From: Bradyrhizobiaceae bacterium | GTDB lineage: Bacteria > Pseudomonadota > Alphaproteobacteria > Rhizobiales > Hyphomicrobiaceae | NCBI GenBank assembly: GCA_947475855.1 | Contig: CANJPN010000128.1 | Span: forward strand, 1 to 13,018 | Direction: 5' to 3' | DNA: 13,018 nucleotides | Shown: positions 1-6,690 of the stretch, one piece after another | Layout: every line of letters begins with the position of its first letter | How positions within the stretch are numbered: the stretch's first letter is position 1 | Program-made: the position numbers and the translations under genes | Notes under the pieces: generated by a model | Database searches by the model: none | Seen by the model: only the letters and a program-made list of their open reading frames with translations | Told to the model about the DNA's origin: nothing

Positions 1-524
1 CCGATCACCTCGCGTCCAAGCTCGATGATCTCCTGCTCGGTCTTACGGCCCGCTGGACCACCGAACTCCGAAATGCCGAACCCCTTGAGGGAGCGCACGT
101 CGAAACCCTCGTCTCTGAGAAAATCACGCAACCGCCCGTTGACCTCGTCGTTGTAGGCGGTCGCGACCGCGATCTTCTTCGCCCCGACCTCACGCAAGCC
201 GTCGATGACGGCTTGGCTCATCGTGCCGACCGGCAGCCCCGTGACGCGAGCCATGTCATCCATCAGCCTCCGGTGCACTGCCGCACCCTTGTAGAACGTG
301 AGCGAGGTCCCCATCACCATCACGGCCGCGACGTCCTGCTTCGCCAGTTCCTCCGCCGCAGGCAGGATCGCCTTCATCGCGGGGTCGTATCCCTCGGGCG
401 TCAGCGACTGCACGCCGGTGCCCTTCGAAACCCATTCCACGTCCGGATACATCACCGGGCCTTCCGGCGGCACACGGTTGTCCGAGTGCGGCACGATGAT
501 GCCGATCCTTGTGCTCTTGGCCAT
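1..524 (-). CDS. Arylmalonate decarboxylase-like protein of the Asp/Glu racemase superfamily (partial, C-terminus beyond window)
   Basis: The visible 174 N-terminal residues resemble bacterial arylmalonate decarboxylase (AMDase), a cofactor-free enzyme that decarboxylates disubstituted malonates to chiral arylacetates. Seen: TPEGYD (42-47), MGTSLTFYKG (71-80) and ATAYNDEVN (121-129). With a constant offset of two, Thr73, Ser74 and Tyr124 match Thr75, Ser76 and Tyr126 of the Bordetella AMDase dioxyanion hole. Gly72 stands where racemases of this fold carry their first catalytic Cys, which is the feature that separates AMDase from racemases. The other catalytic Cys (188 in AMDase) would lie outside the window. 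The start is supported by GGGAGG five bases upstream (530-535). It is divergent from the Bug-type receptor at 698. The related maleate isomerases are less likely because of the Gly. The true substrate is unknown. Confidence 0.85.
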   Translation of the reverse strand, partial: MAKSTRIGIIVPHSDNRVPPEGPVMYPDVEWVSKGTGVQSLTPEGYDPAMKAILPAAEELAKQDVAAVMVMGTSLTFYKGAAVHRRLMDDMARVTGLPVGTMSQAVIDGLREVGAKKIAVATAYNDEVNGRLRDFLRDEGFDVRSLKGFGISEFGGPAGRKTEQEIIELGREVI

Positions 525-697
525 GCTCGCCTCCCGTTTGATACGCCAAGACTACTCACGAATGCGCAGAACTGCCAGCACCCCGACCAACATCCCGCCC
601 CAAGGGGCCGCACTTGTAAGCGTCTGGAGCTGAGCTTAACGTACCCTCAAAGCCGCACCGAAGCAGGCTTATTTGCGAAGTATCGTGTGAGGAAGCG
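525..697. promoter_or_regulatory. Divergent intergenic region, presumed promoters for the decarboxylase and the Bug receptor
   Basis: These 173 bases separate two divergently transcribed genes, so promoters for both must lie here or overlap the gene starts. A short inverted repeat GCCCC-AA-GGGGC (597-608) is the only symmetric element I could see. No convincing -35/-10 pair was identified by eye. SD-like sequences are GGGAGG (complement of 530-535) for the left gene and GAGG (689-692) for the right gene. Confidence 0.4.
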
Positions 698-1750
698 ATG
701 GCCCACGTCGAGACCGGCCTGTCTGTGCTGAAGACGAGCCGCGCCATTGCAACCTCCGCGTTTTTGGCCGCCGCTTGCTCATTCGCCGCCACGGCTAACA
801 CTCAGGAGCACTTCTCCGGCAAGCAGATCCGCGTGCTGGTCCCCGCCGGCTCCGGTGCCAGCGGCTATGGCCTCTATGGCCAGCTCGCCGCAAGCCATCT
901 CGGTCGCGCGATACCCGGTCGCCCCACCGTCGTGATCTCCTACATGCCAGGCGCCGCGGGCCTCGTGGCGATGAATTATCTCTATGAGGTCGCACCAAAA
1001 GACGGCACCGTGATCGCCGTGATGAACCAGGATCTCGTCACCGACCAGGCCCGCGGACGCCCGGGCATTCGCTACGACGCCACCCGTTACAACTACATCG
1101 GCCGCGTCACGACCAATGTTCCCGTCCACATGGTCTGGCACACAGCCAAGGCCAAAACGCTCGCCGAACTGAAACGACATGAAGTCGTCACGGGTGCCGT
1201 GGGTTCGGGCGGAACCCACGTCGATCTGCCGCTGGCACAAAACGCCCTGATTGGAACCAAGTGGAAGCTCGTGATGGGCTATCCCAGCGGGAACGACGTG
1301 CGCATCGCCATGGAGCGCGGCGAAGTGCAGGCAGCGATAGCCCCTGCCACGCTATTCAACTCGATGCTGAAACCTCAACTCGACGACGGCACCGTGTCGG
1401 TCATGGTGCAGTATGCTGATTTCCGGCATCACGCCCTGCAAAATGTCCCCTCCGTCGTCGAGGCTGCCGACGACACTGAAGCAAAAGACGTCTTGCGCTT
1501 CCTCGTTTCGCTGGCGACCCTAGGCCGATCCTACGCGGCACCACCCGGACTGCCCGCCGAAGTCATCGGCATCCTGCGCAAAGCCTTTCACGTGATGGTG
1601 GCCGACCCAGCATTCCTGGCCGAGGCAGATAAGCTGGGCGCCGATGTCGTCCCCCTCGATGGCGAAGGCCTATTCGCCCACGTCAAGAGCGTGATCGCGA
1701 CGCCACCAGCCATCATCAAACGCGCCAACGAGGTCGTCGCTCAAAAATAG
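698..1750 (+). CDS. Tripartite tricarboxylate (TTT/Bug) family substrate-binding protein, atypical subclass
   Basis: This is a 350-residue periplasmic receptor of the Bug family, which captures organic acids for tripartite tricarboxylate-type transporters. Seen: an N-terminal hydrophobic segment (about residues 14-33) ending in Ala-rich sequence, read as a Sec signal peptide. Next comes the first beta-strand and ligand loop IRVLVPAGSGASGYGLYG, then RPTVVISYMPGAAGL, NYLYEVAPKDGT, and the family's C-terminal PPGLPAEVIGILRKAF. The ligand loop lacks the usual GGGxD, and the PGRPTVV...MPGA pattern marks a divergent subclass. The start has GAGG five bases upstream. A GTG at 725 would give a more compact signal peptide and is an alternative start. 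It is the only plus-strand gene of the left block and ends 6 bp from the convergent sulfotransferase gene. No TctA or TctB partner is in the window. The ligand is unknown. Confidence 0.88.
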   Translation: MAHVETGLSVLKTSRAIATSAFLAAACSFAATANTQEHFSGKQIRVLVPAGSGASGYGLYGQLAASHLGRAIPGRPTVVISYMPGAAGLVAMNYLYEVAPKDGTVIAVMNQDLVTDQARGRPGIRYDATRYNYIGRVTTNVPVHMVWHTAKAKTLAELKRHEVVTGAVGSGGTHVDLPLAQNALIGTKWKLVMGYPSGNDVRIAMERGEVQAAIAPATLFNSMLKPQLDDGTVSVMVQYADFRHHALQNVPSVVEAADDTEAKDVLRFLVSLATLGRSYAAPPGLPAEVIGILRKAFHVMVADPAFLAEADKLGADVVPLDGEGLFAHVKSVIATPPAIIKRANEVVAQK

Positions 1751-1756
1751 CCCGGG

Positions 1757-3052
1757 TCATCGCCAGTCGAGATCGGGCACGAACGGAATGTGCGTCGATC
1801 GGAACACGGACAACTGCCTTGAATCGCCTTCTCGTCCGCCGATCTCGACATCGAGAACGATCCGCTTGTCGTCGGTGACCTCGACAAGTCTGGCACGCGT
1901 CTCCGCACCATCGGGCTCATCGACCGGCTGACCGTCGATGCTGCAAATTCCGCCATATGTGATGAACGTGTTTCCCGTCGTTGGCAGCCGCAATGCCCCG
2001 CCCTGGAACCCCGCGAACAGGCGCTCGCCTGCACCATCACCGTAGGTCCACACCTGCCGCACGGTGCCGCGCTGTTCATCCACCGCAAACTCCACGGCGC
2101 GGCTGTAATTGTCGGAATGCGGTATCGGCGGCGCGAACGGCACCGCGCGATGATTGCCGTTGTCGAAGCACATCACGGTTCCCGAAGGCGTGATCGATGG
2201 ATCGTGCTGATGGAAATTCCAAAGAATGGGCTCGGCGGATGTCAGCAACTTTGAGGACCAACCATCGCGCCAACCGTGATGAGAGCCCAGTATCCACTTC
2301 AACTCGCCACTGCGGCGGTCGAGCTTGATCATGCAGTCCTGCGTCCTGAGCGAAACCAGGATCGAGTCGTCGCGCGTATCGTGGAACGTGCCGTTGGCAT
2401 GACACCAGTCGCACGTGTCCGGGAACCCGCGACGCCACCAGTAGTGCGAGCGGCTTCCATAGGTGATGCGATAGGGATCGAGGATATCGAGCAAGCGGAA
2501 CTCGCGAACCTTGGTCCCGTCCGGCCGCACCTCCATGATGATGTCGCCCACGACGCGAGCACGCTCTCGTGGTGCTGCATCATCCGTCGTACTGCTGGGC
2601 CAACGATCCAGCTCCCGGACCTCCATGCTCAACAGAAGCATATTGCCATCGGCCGTCAGATTGACGCCGTGGTGGAACGTCTGCGCGTCAACGGGAATGC
2701 CACCCTCGGGCGGTGCGCGATCCTTGAACCTTCCGGTCGCATACCATCGCCTTGCAACCGCACCGGCAAACGTCAATTCCAGAATGAGGCCGTCCATGAT
2801 GCTGACCAGGAGATTGCCGTTGGCCAGCAACCGCACGCCCTGCACGGCCTGCTCCGCCTTGTAGATGGTCGCGCAACGCCCAGCACGGTCCAGTGCCACG
2901 AGCCACCCGGCAACGCCTTGCGACGTGCCAGGTACGCCGCCAGCTCGCACGTTGAACAGCATCGCACCGGGCTCGCGGCCATCCCGCTCGCAATGCCTGA
3001 GACGAATGCTCGGCAAACCCGCCGTGCCCGGTTCAGTTGCAGCCAACACCAC
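1757..3052 (-). CDS. Arylsulfotransferase (ASST)-family beta-propeller protein
   Basis: This 431-residue protein has repeated propeller-blade patterns (LLANGNLLVS, LTADGNMLLLS, ITPSGTVMCFDNGNHR, LPTTGNTFITYGG) typical of the arylsulfotransferase family, whose members move sulfate from one phenol to another through a sulfohistidine. Matches to family landmarks: HHGVN (127-131), DWCHAN (215-220; cf. DWxHxN), FHQHD (280-284) and FDNGNHR (296-302). I could not place the catalytic histidine with confidence, since the C-terminal part has few His. There is no signal peptide, unlike the periplasmic E. coli enzyme, so a cytoplasmic location or a missed start is implied. The start is uncertain: GTG (3052), GTG (3049) and TTG (3046) follow one another directly after GGGGGAGG, and spacing favours 3049 or 3046. 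It begins 9 bp after the Bug gene and is the last gene of the run. Confidence 0.83.
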   Translation of the reverse strand: MVLAATEPGTAGLPSIRLRHCERDGREPGAMLFNVRAGGVPGTSQGVAGWLVALDRAGRCATIYKAEQAVQGVRLLANGNLLVSIMDGLILELTFAGAVARRWYATGRFKDRAPPEGGIPVDAQTFHHGVNLTADGNMLLLSMEVRELDRWPSSTTDDAAPRERARVVGDIIMEVRPDGTKVREFRLLDILDPYRITYGSRSHYWWRRGFPDTCDWCHANGTFHDTRDDSILVSLRTQDCMIKLDRRSGELKWILGSHHGWRDGWSSKLLTSAEPILWNFHQHDPSITPSGTVMCFDNGNHRAVPFAPPIPHSDNYSRAVEFAVDEQRGTVRQVWTYGDGAGERLFAGFQGGALRLPTTGNTFITYGGICSIDGQPVDEPDGAETRARLVEVTDDKRIVLDVEIGGREGDSRQLSVFRSTHIPFVPDLDWR

Positions 3053-3059
3053 CTCCCCC
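3052..3059 (-). promoter_or_regulatory. Strong Shine-Dalgarno sequence deciding the start of the ASST-like gene
   Basis: The minus strand reads GGGGGAGG immediately before GTG GTG TTG. The first GTG shares a base with the SD-like run, so a ribosome placed here would more naturally use the second GTG (3049) or the TTG (3046, five bases after GGAGG). Confidence 0.6.
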
Positions 3060-3061
3060 AG

Positions 3062-4048
3062 TCACTCGCTCGTCACGCCCATCGCTTTGATCACCTTCGC
3101 CCAGCGCACAACCTCCGACTTGATGTAGGCGCCGTTCTCCGCCGGCGTGCTCGTGCCGGCCTGCATCCCGATGCGCTGGAAATGCGCCCTCGATGCCGGC
3201 TCGGCCACGACTTCGGCAAGCACGGTGTTGAGACGCCTGACAACGTCTTCCGGCAGCTTTGCAGGCCCCACAACGCATTGCCACGAGTTGGCCTCGTAGC
3301 CCTTCACACCGGCTTCATCGAGCGTGGGAACCTCAGGCACGATCTCCGAGCGCTTCGAAGTCGTGACCGCTAGAAGTCGCAACTTCCCCGAGCGCATCAG
3401 CTCTGCAGCCGGTCCGATATCCGCGAACATCGCCGGCACGTGCCCCGCAACGACATCCTGTTGCGCCGGTCCGCCACCGCGATACGGCACGTGCTTCAGA
3501 TCCGTGCCCGTCATCGACTTGAACAGTTCCATGAACACGTGATGCGGCGAACCCGCACCACCCGAACCGTAGCTCAACGCGCCGCTCGTCTCCTTCGCAA
3601 GTTTGATGAAATCGGCCACACTCGAAACGGGCAGTGACGGCGTCGTCGCCAGCACGAACGGCACCTGCGCGATCATCGTGATCGGCGTGAAGTCGACGGT
3701 CGGATCATAAGCAAGGTTCTTGTAGATACTCGGCCCGATGGCGACCGTCGAGGATGTCGCCATCAACAAGGTGTAGCCGTCCGGTGCCGACTTCGCCACG
3801 AACAGCCCGCCGGTCGTCGTGCCGGAGCCCGGCTTGTTTTCGACAATCACCGGTTGGCCGAGCCGCGCCTCCATTCCACGCGCGAGAAACCTCGCCAACG
3901 AATCCGTTCCGCCACCCGCCGCATAAGGCACGACCAGTCGCACGGTACGTGAAGGATAGGACTGCGCACCTGCCGCTGCGGACAGCACGATCGCCGCTAC
4001 GCCGCCTGCCAGCAATCCCGCGACCACGGCCGCTGATGACTTTCCCAT
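3062..4048 (-). CDS. Bug-family TTT transporter substrate-binding protein
   Basis: This is a canonical 328-residue periplasmic Bug receptor. Seen: a signal peptide with a hydrophobic core (about residues 6-26) and a likely cleavage after Ala-Gly-Ala (26-28). The mature start is SYPSRTVRLVVPYAAGGGTD, containing the GGGxD ligand loop with Asp49. Further landmarks are QPVIVENKPGSG (65-76), APDGYTLL, YDP..DFTPI, SYGSGGAGSPHH, HVPYRGGGPAQQD, and the C-terminal helix region PEDVVRRLNTVL. All are hallmarks of the family that binds carboxylates (dicarboxylates, aromatic acids, amino acids or amides). SD GGAGG lies four bases upstream of ATG. It sits between the secreted hydrolase (14 bp away) and the ASST-like gene (9 bp away), so it is probably co-transcribed with both. 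No transporter membrane subunits are present. The ligand cannot be read from sequence. Confidence 0.95.
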   Translation of the reverse strand: MGKSSAAVVAGLLAGGVAAIVLSAAAGAQSYPSRTVRLVVPYAAGGGTDSLARFLARGMEARLGQPVIVENKPGSGTTTGGLFVAKSAPDGYTLLMATSSTVAIGPSIYKNLAYDPTVDFTPITMIAQVPFVLATTPSLPVSSVADFIKLAKETSGALSYGSGGAGSPHHVFMELFKSMTGTDLKHVPYRGGGPAQQDVVAGHVPAMFADIGPAAELMRSGKLRLLAVTTSKRSEIVPEVPTLDEAGVKGYEANSWQCVVGPAKLPEDVVRRLNTVLAEVVAEPASRAHFQRIGMQAGTSTPAENGAYIKSEVVRWAKVIKAMGVTSE

Positions 4049-4062
4049 GATGCCTCCGATTG

Positions 4063-5034
4063 CTACAGCCGGTCCTTGAAGAATCGCAACATGCGCGGCG
4101 CAAGTTGTGCCGTGGTACCGCGCGGATCTTCCACCGGATCGCCTGCGAACCAGAAATGCCCGATCCCCTGCATCACCACCGTCCGTGCGAAAAATCCTGC
4201 CTGCTTCAGCGCAATGAGGAAGTTGTCCGACTGGATGCGATCGACGATGTCATCCTCTGTTCCGTACGTGATCAGGAACGACGGCCCTCGGTTCGAGTTC
4301 TGCGCGTATGACATCGGCGACGCGTCGAAATAGAGCTTTCGGTCCTCCCATGGCGTCTTACCCAGGAACTTGCCGACGATCGAATCCTGCGGCCGATGCA
4401 GCACATCGTGATTGAACTGCTGCACCATGTCGAACACGCCGTAGCCCGGCACCACTGCCTTCACCTTCGTGCTGACGCTGGCGTGCGGATCATCCTTGTA
4501 GGCGCCCGCGAACGTCGGCGTATCCCCTGCAAGTGCCACCAGTGATACGAGATGCCCACCCGCGCTGTCACCGATCAGCGCGACGCGCTCCGGATCGACC
4601 TTGAGATCGCTCGCCTTCGCCTTCACGAACTGTATCGCCGCGCGCAGATCGTGCACCGCCTGCGGATAGGTCGGCTGCCCCGGCTTCGACAGGCGGTAGT
4701 TGATCGCGAACACCGCGTAGCCACGCGCCGCCAGCCAATTCCCCCACGACGTATAGTTTCCGCTGTTTCCGCCTTGCCAACCGCCGCCATGTACCGCGAC
4801 GACCACAGGATACTTCCCCGCAGCTTTAGGCACGTAGAGATCGCCGGTCAGTGACACGCCGTCGTGCTTCACGTATTCGACGCCCTTGCGAACCTCGACC
4901 TCCATGATCACCTCGGCAACCACGGACTGCGAGCGCGAATCCTGCGCACCAGCCGGCGAAGCCAACGAGATGAAACCGGCCGCCATCACGGCAACCGAGA
5001 AAACTGCAAGTCTTCCTGCACACGATGAGCGCAT
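4063..5034 (-). CDS. Secreted alpha/beta hydrolase (BD-FAE / carboxylesterase-like)
   Basis: This 323-residue serine hydrolase has an N-terminal signal peptide (hydrophobic about 9-27, Ala-Gly-Ala at 28-30), so it probably acts in the periplasm. Seen: oxyanion-hole motif HGGGW (82-86), nucleophile elbow GDSAG (155-159, Ser157), acid region GTEDD (258-262, Asp261 most likely) and GIGH (290-293, His293). The catalytic triad is therefore complete. The HGGGW/GDSAG combination is that of the hormone-sensitive-lipase/BD-FAE group of ester hydrolases, including feruloyl esterase-like and kynurenine formamidase-like enzymes. The start follows GGGAGG (complement of 5041-5046) with six bases of spacing. 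It lies 14 bp upstream of the Bug gene, suggesting that an ester or amide is cleaved outside the cytoplasm and the acid released is captured by that receptor. That link is inference. Confidence 0.92.
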   Translation of the reverse strand: MRSSCAGRLAVFSVAVMAAGFISLASPAGAQDSRSQSVVAEVIMEVEVRKGVEYVKHDGVSLTGDLYVPKAAGKYPVVVAVHGGGWQGGNSGNYTSWGNWLAARGYAVFAINYRLSKPGQPTYPQAVHDLRAAIQFVKAKASDLKVDPERVALIGDSAGGHLVSLVALAGDTPTFAGAYKDDPHASVSTKVKAVVPGYGVFDMVQQFNHDVLHRPQDSIVGKFLGKTPWEDRKLYFDASPMSYAQNSNRGPSFLITYGTEDDIVDRIQSDNFLIALKQAGFFARTVVMQGIGHFWFAGDPVEDPRGTTAQLAPRMLRFFKDRL

Positions 5035-5079
5035 GTCATTCCTCCCGATGGCGTTGACGTTTCCAATCCGAGGCGAGGC

Positions 5080-6081
5080 TCACGCCTTGCCGATATCGAT
5101 CACGATCTTGCCGGTAACACTGCCGTCATCCTGCGCCGCATGCGCGTCGGCGGCACGCGCGAGCGGGAACCGCGCGCCGATACGCGGGCGATATACGCCA
5201 GCCCGCAAAGCCGCCGTGGTGTCACGCACCGCCGCCCAATGCGCCTCGCGCGACATGCCGTACACATAAATCGTATGCAGCGTGATGCCCTTCGACATGT
5301 AGCGCGAGAAGGGAAACTGCATGAACTCCTCGGGCCCGCCGACAGAGTAGCTGGCCACTGCGCCGTTGAGTTTCAGGACGGCCAGATCGGCCTCGACGTT
5401 GGCGCCGAACCACACGTCGATCACGCGATCGACACCTGCCCCACCGCTTACCTCCTTGACGCGCGCTACCACGTCCTCGCATTTGCGATCGATCACCACA
5501 TCGGCGCCGGAAGTCTTCGCGACCTCAGCTGCGAGCGGCGTCGATACGACGGCAATCACACGTGCGCCGGCCCACCGCGCGAACATGACGGCAGCTTGGC
5601 CGACCGCGCCGGCCGCTCCCCAGACGAGCACCGTCTTGCCCTGGATGCCCCCGTCCTTGAACAACGCGTTGTGAGCCGTCAGAGCAGGTACACCAAGCGC
5701 GGCCCCGGTATCGAAATCGATGCCGGGCGGAAGCACCACGGCACGCTCCGCCGGAACGATGGCGAACTCGGCCGACGTGCCGAAAGCGCTGCCATGCTGC
5801 TGCGCTTCGTAGATCCACACGCGCTCGCCGACGCGCTTCGCATCGACGCCAGGACCGACCTCGTCGATCACGCCGGCGCCGTCTTGTCCGGGGATCACCC
5901 GTGCATAATCCATCGCCGTGCGGCCGCGCCAACCGCCGCGCCCTTTGGTGTCTGAAGGGTTGAGCCCGGATACGACGACCTTTACACGCACCTGGCCCGC
6001 ACCGGGGTGCGGATCGGGCATCTCACCCACCCCGAGAACCTCGTGCGGCGCACCTTTCCGCTCGTACCAGACGGCTTTCAT
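5080..6081 (-). CDS. NADPH-dependent quinone oxidoreductase-like MDR-family protein
   Basis: This 333-residue member of the medium-chain dehydrogenase/reductase superfamily is of the zinc-free quinone oxidoreductase type. Seen: the GroES-like N-terminal domain with MKAVWYE start, SGLNPSDTKGRGG (38-50), PGQDGAGVIDEVG (64-76) and GERVW (85-89). The Rossmann NAD(P) site is GAAGAVG (155-161) after GKTVLVW. No cysteine cluster for structural zinc and no catalytic Cys/His zinc ligands are visible. Members reduce quinones or alpha,beta-unsaturated ketones with NADPH; the substrate here is unknown. Its length is normal for the family. The start has GAGGGA about nine bases upstream. It is flanked by the cupin (58 bp upstream) and the hydrolase (45 bp downstream) on the same strand, consistent with an operon. 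Confidence 0.92.
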   Translation of the reverse strand: MKAVWYERKGAPHEVLGVGEMPDPHPGAGQVRVKVVVSGLNPSDTKGRGGWRGRTAMDYARVIPGQDGAGVIDEVGPGVDAKRVGERVWIYEAQQHGSAFGTSAEFAIVPAERAVVLPPGIDFDTGAALGVPALTAHNALFKDGGIQGKTVLVWGAAGAVGQAAVMFARWAGARVIAVVSTPLAAEVAKTSGADVVIDRKCEDVVARVKEVSGGAGVDRVIDVWFGANVEADLAVLKLNGAVASYSVGGPEEFMQFPFSRYMSKGITLHTIYVYGMSREAHWAAVRDTTAALRAGVYRPRIGARFPLARAADAHAAQDDGSVTGKIVIDIGKA

Positions 6082-6105
6082 TGCAGCGTTCCCTCAAACA
6101 TGAAT

Positions 6106-6132
6106 TGGGCCGATCCTCACCGGACCGGCCCA
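6106..6132 (-). other. Hairpin in the cupin-MDR spacer
   Basis: TGGGCCG (6106-6112) and CGGCCCA (6126-6132) are perfect inverted repeats around a 13-base loop, starting just after the cupin stop codon. On the minus strand the hairpin is followed by AATTCATGTTTG, not a proper U-run, so it may be a weak terminator/attenuator or an mRNA-stabilising element. Confidence 0.4.
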
Positions 6133-6139
6133 CACCTTA

Positions 6140-6520
6140 TCAAACTGGATCGAAGTAGTGCATCTCCAGCAGGATGCAGCCCTTCTCTGAACGGAAAGGA
6201 CCGTGCCAAGCTCCCGGCGGACGGCACGCATACGTGAACGGGGGATAGCCCGTGCCACCCTTGCCGGCCTTGTCGTTGCCGACCGTAAGATCGCCCTGCA
6301 CCAAAAATACTTCTTCCCAGTATTCGTGCACGAACGGCTCGGTCGTGTAGACGCCCGGTGCGAAGCGCAGAAGCCGCGTGCGCGTGCCCCGCTTGTTCTT
6401 CTCGTCGAGACCACCCGCGATGATCTTTTGCTGGATGCCCTCGGGATAGCCGGCCGGCGTCTCCCACCCCTTCGTCAGATCAAGCGTATAGAACTCGTCA
6501 TGAGCTTTGTTGACTGGCAT
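6140..6520 (-). CDS. Small single-domain cupin protein
   Basis: This is a 126-residue cupin. Seen: cupin motif 1 in VHEYWEEVFLVQGDLTVG (64-81), with His65 and Glu69/Glu70 as candidate metal ligands, and motif 2 in RPPGAWHGPF (100-109) with His106, followed by a terminal beta-strand GCILLEMHYFD. The usual HxH pair of motif 1 is reduced to one His, so the metal site may have only three ligands or differ from classical dioxygenases. Cupins of this size in catabolic operons act as metal-dependent isomerases, decarboxylases, dioxygenases or sensor-like proteins; no specific function can be assigned. SD GGAGG is four bases upstream of the ATG. Immediately upstream are three palindromic repeats that separate it from the amidase gene. 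Confidence 0.9.
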   Translation of the reverse strand: MPVNKAHDEFYTLDLTKGWETPAGYPEGIQQKIIAGGLDEKNKRGTRTRLLRFAPGVYTTEPFVHEYWEEVFLVQGDLTVGNDKAGKGGTGYPPFTYACRPPGAWHGPFRSEKGCILLEMHYFDPV

Positions 6521-6540
6521 TCGACCTCCTCTACGTCTTC

Positions 6541-6570
6541 GTAGGGTGCGGTAGCGTAGCGTACCGCACC
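6541..6570. repeat. REP-like palindrome, copy 1
   Basis: The element starts GTAGGGTGCGGTAGC; GGTGCGGTA (6545-6553) pairs perfectly with TACCGCACC (6562-6570) over an 8-base loop. The leading TTCGTAGGGTGCGG (6538-6551) is shared with copy 3. Confidence 0.8.
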
Positions 6571-6596
6571 GTTTTCACGATAATTCATCCACTCAT

Positions 6597-6626
6597 GGTG
6601 CGGTACGCACGTCGTGTTACCGCACC
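6597..6626. repeat. REP-like palindrome, copy 2
   Basis: GGTGCGGTA (6597-6605) and TACCGCACC (6618-6626) form the same nine-base stem as copy 1 around a 12-base loop. The TTCGTAG leader is missing. Confidence 0.8.
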
Positions 6627-6639
6627 CCGCATTCGCTTA

Positions 6640-6676
6640 TTCGTAGGGTGCGGCAGGGCGAAGCCCATACCGCACC
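6640..6676. repeat. REP-like palindrome, copy 3
   Basis: The leader TTCGTAGGGTGCGG (6640-6653) is identical to that of copy 1. GGTGCGG (6647-6653) pairs with CCGCACC (6670-6676), and an inner stem GGGC (6656-6659)/GCCC (6663-6666) closes on a GAA loop. It lies between the amidase stop codon and the cupin start. Confidence 0.8.
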
Positions 6677-6690
6677 GTGCAAACTTCCAT

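Noticed and set aside
2393..2413. CXXCH haem-c-like motif (CDWCH) in the ASST-like protein
   Set aside because: It coincides with the family's DWxHxN motif, the protein has no export signal needed for haem c attachment, and only one such motif is present.
2276..3373. 365-codon plus-strand open frame
   Set aside because: It lies antisense across the ASST-like and Bug genes, its translation is rich in His/Arg without any domain pattern, and such frames are common opposite high-GC genes.
5140..5955. 271-codon plus-strand open frame
   Set aside because: It lies antisense to the MDR oxidoreductase gene and has shadow-type composition.
6538..6676. CRISPR array
   Set aside because: The repeats are palindromes of unequal spacing with only three copies and no spacer-like uniform intervals; REP-like elements fit better.
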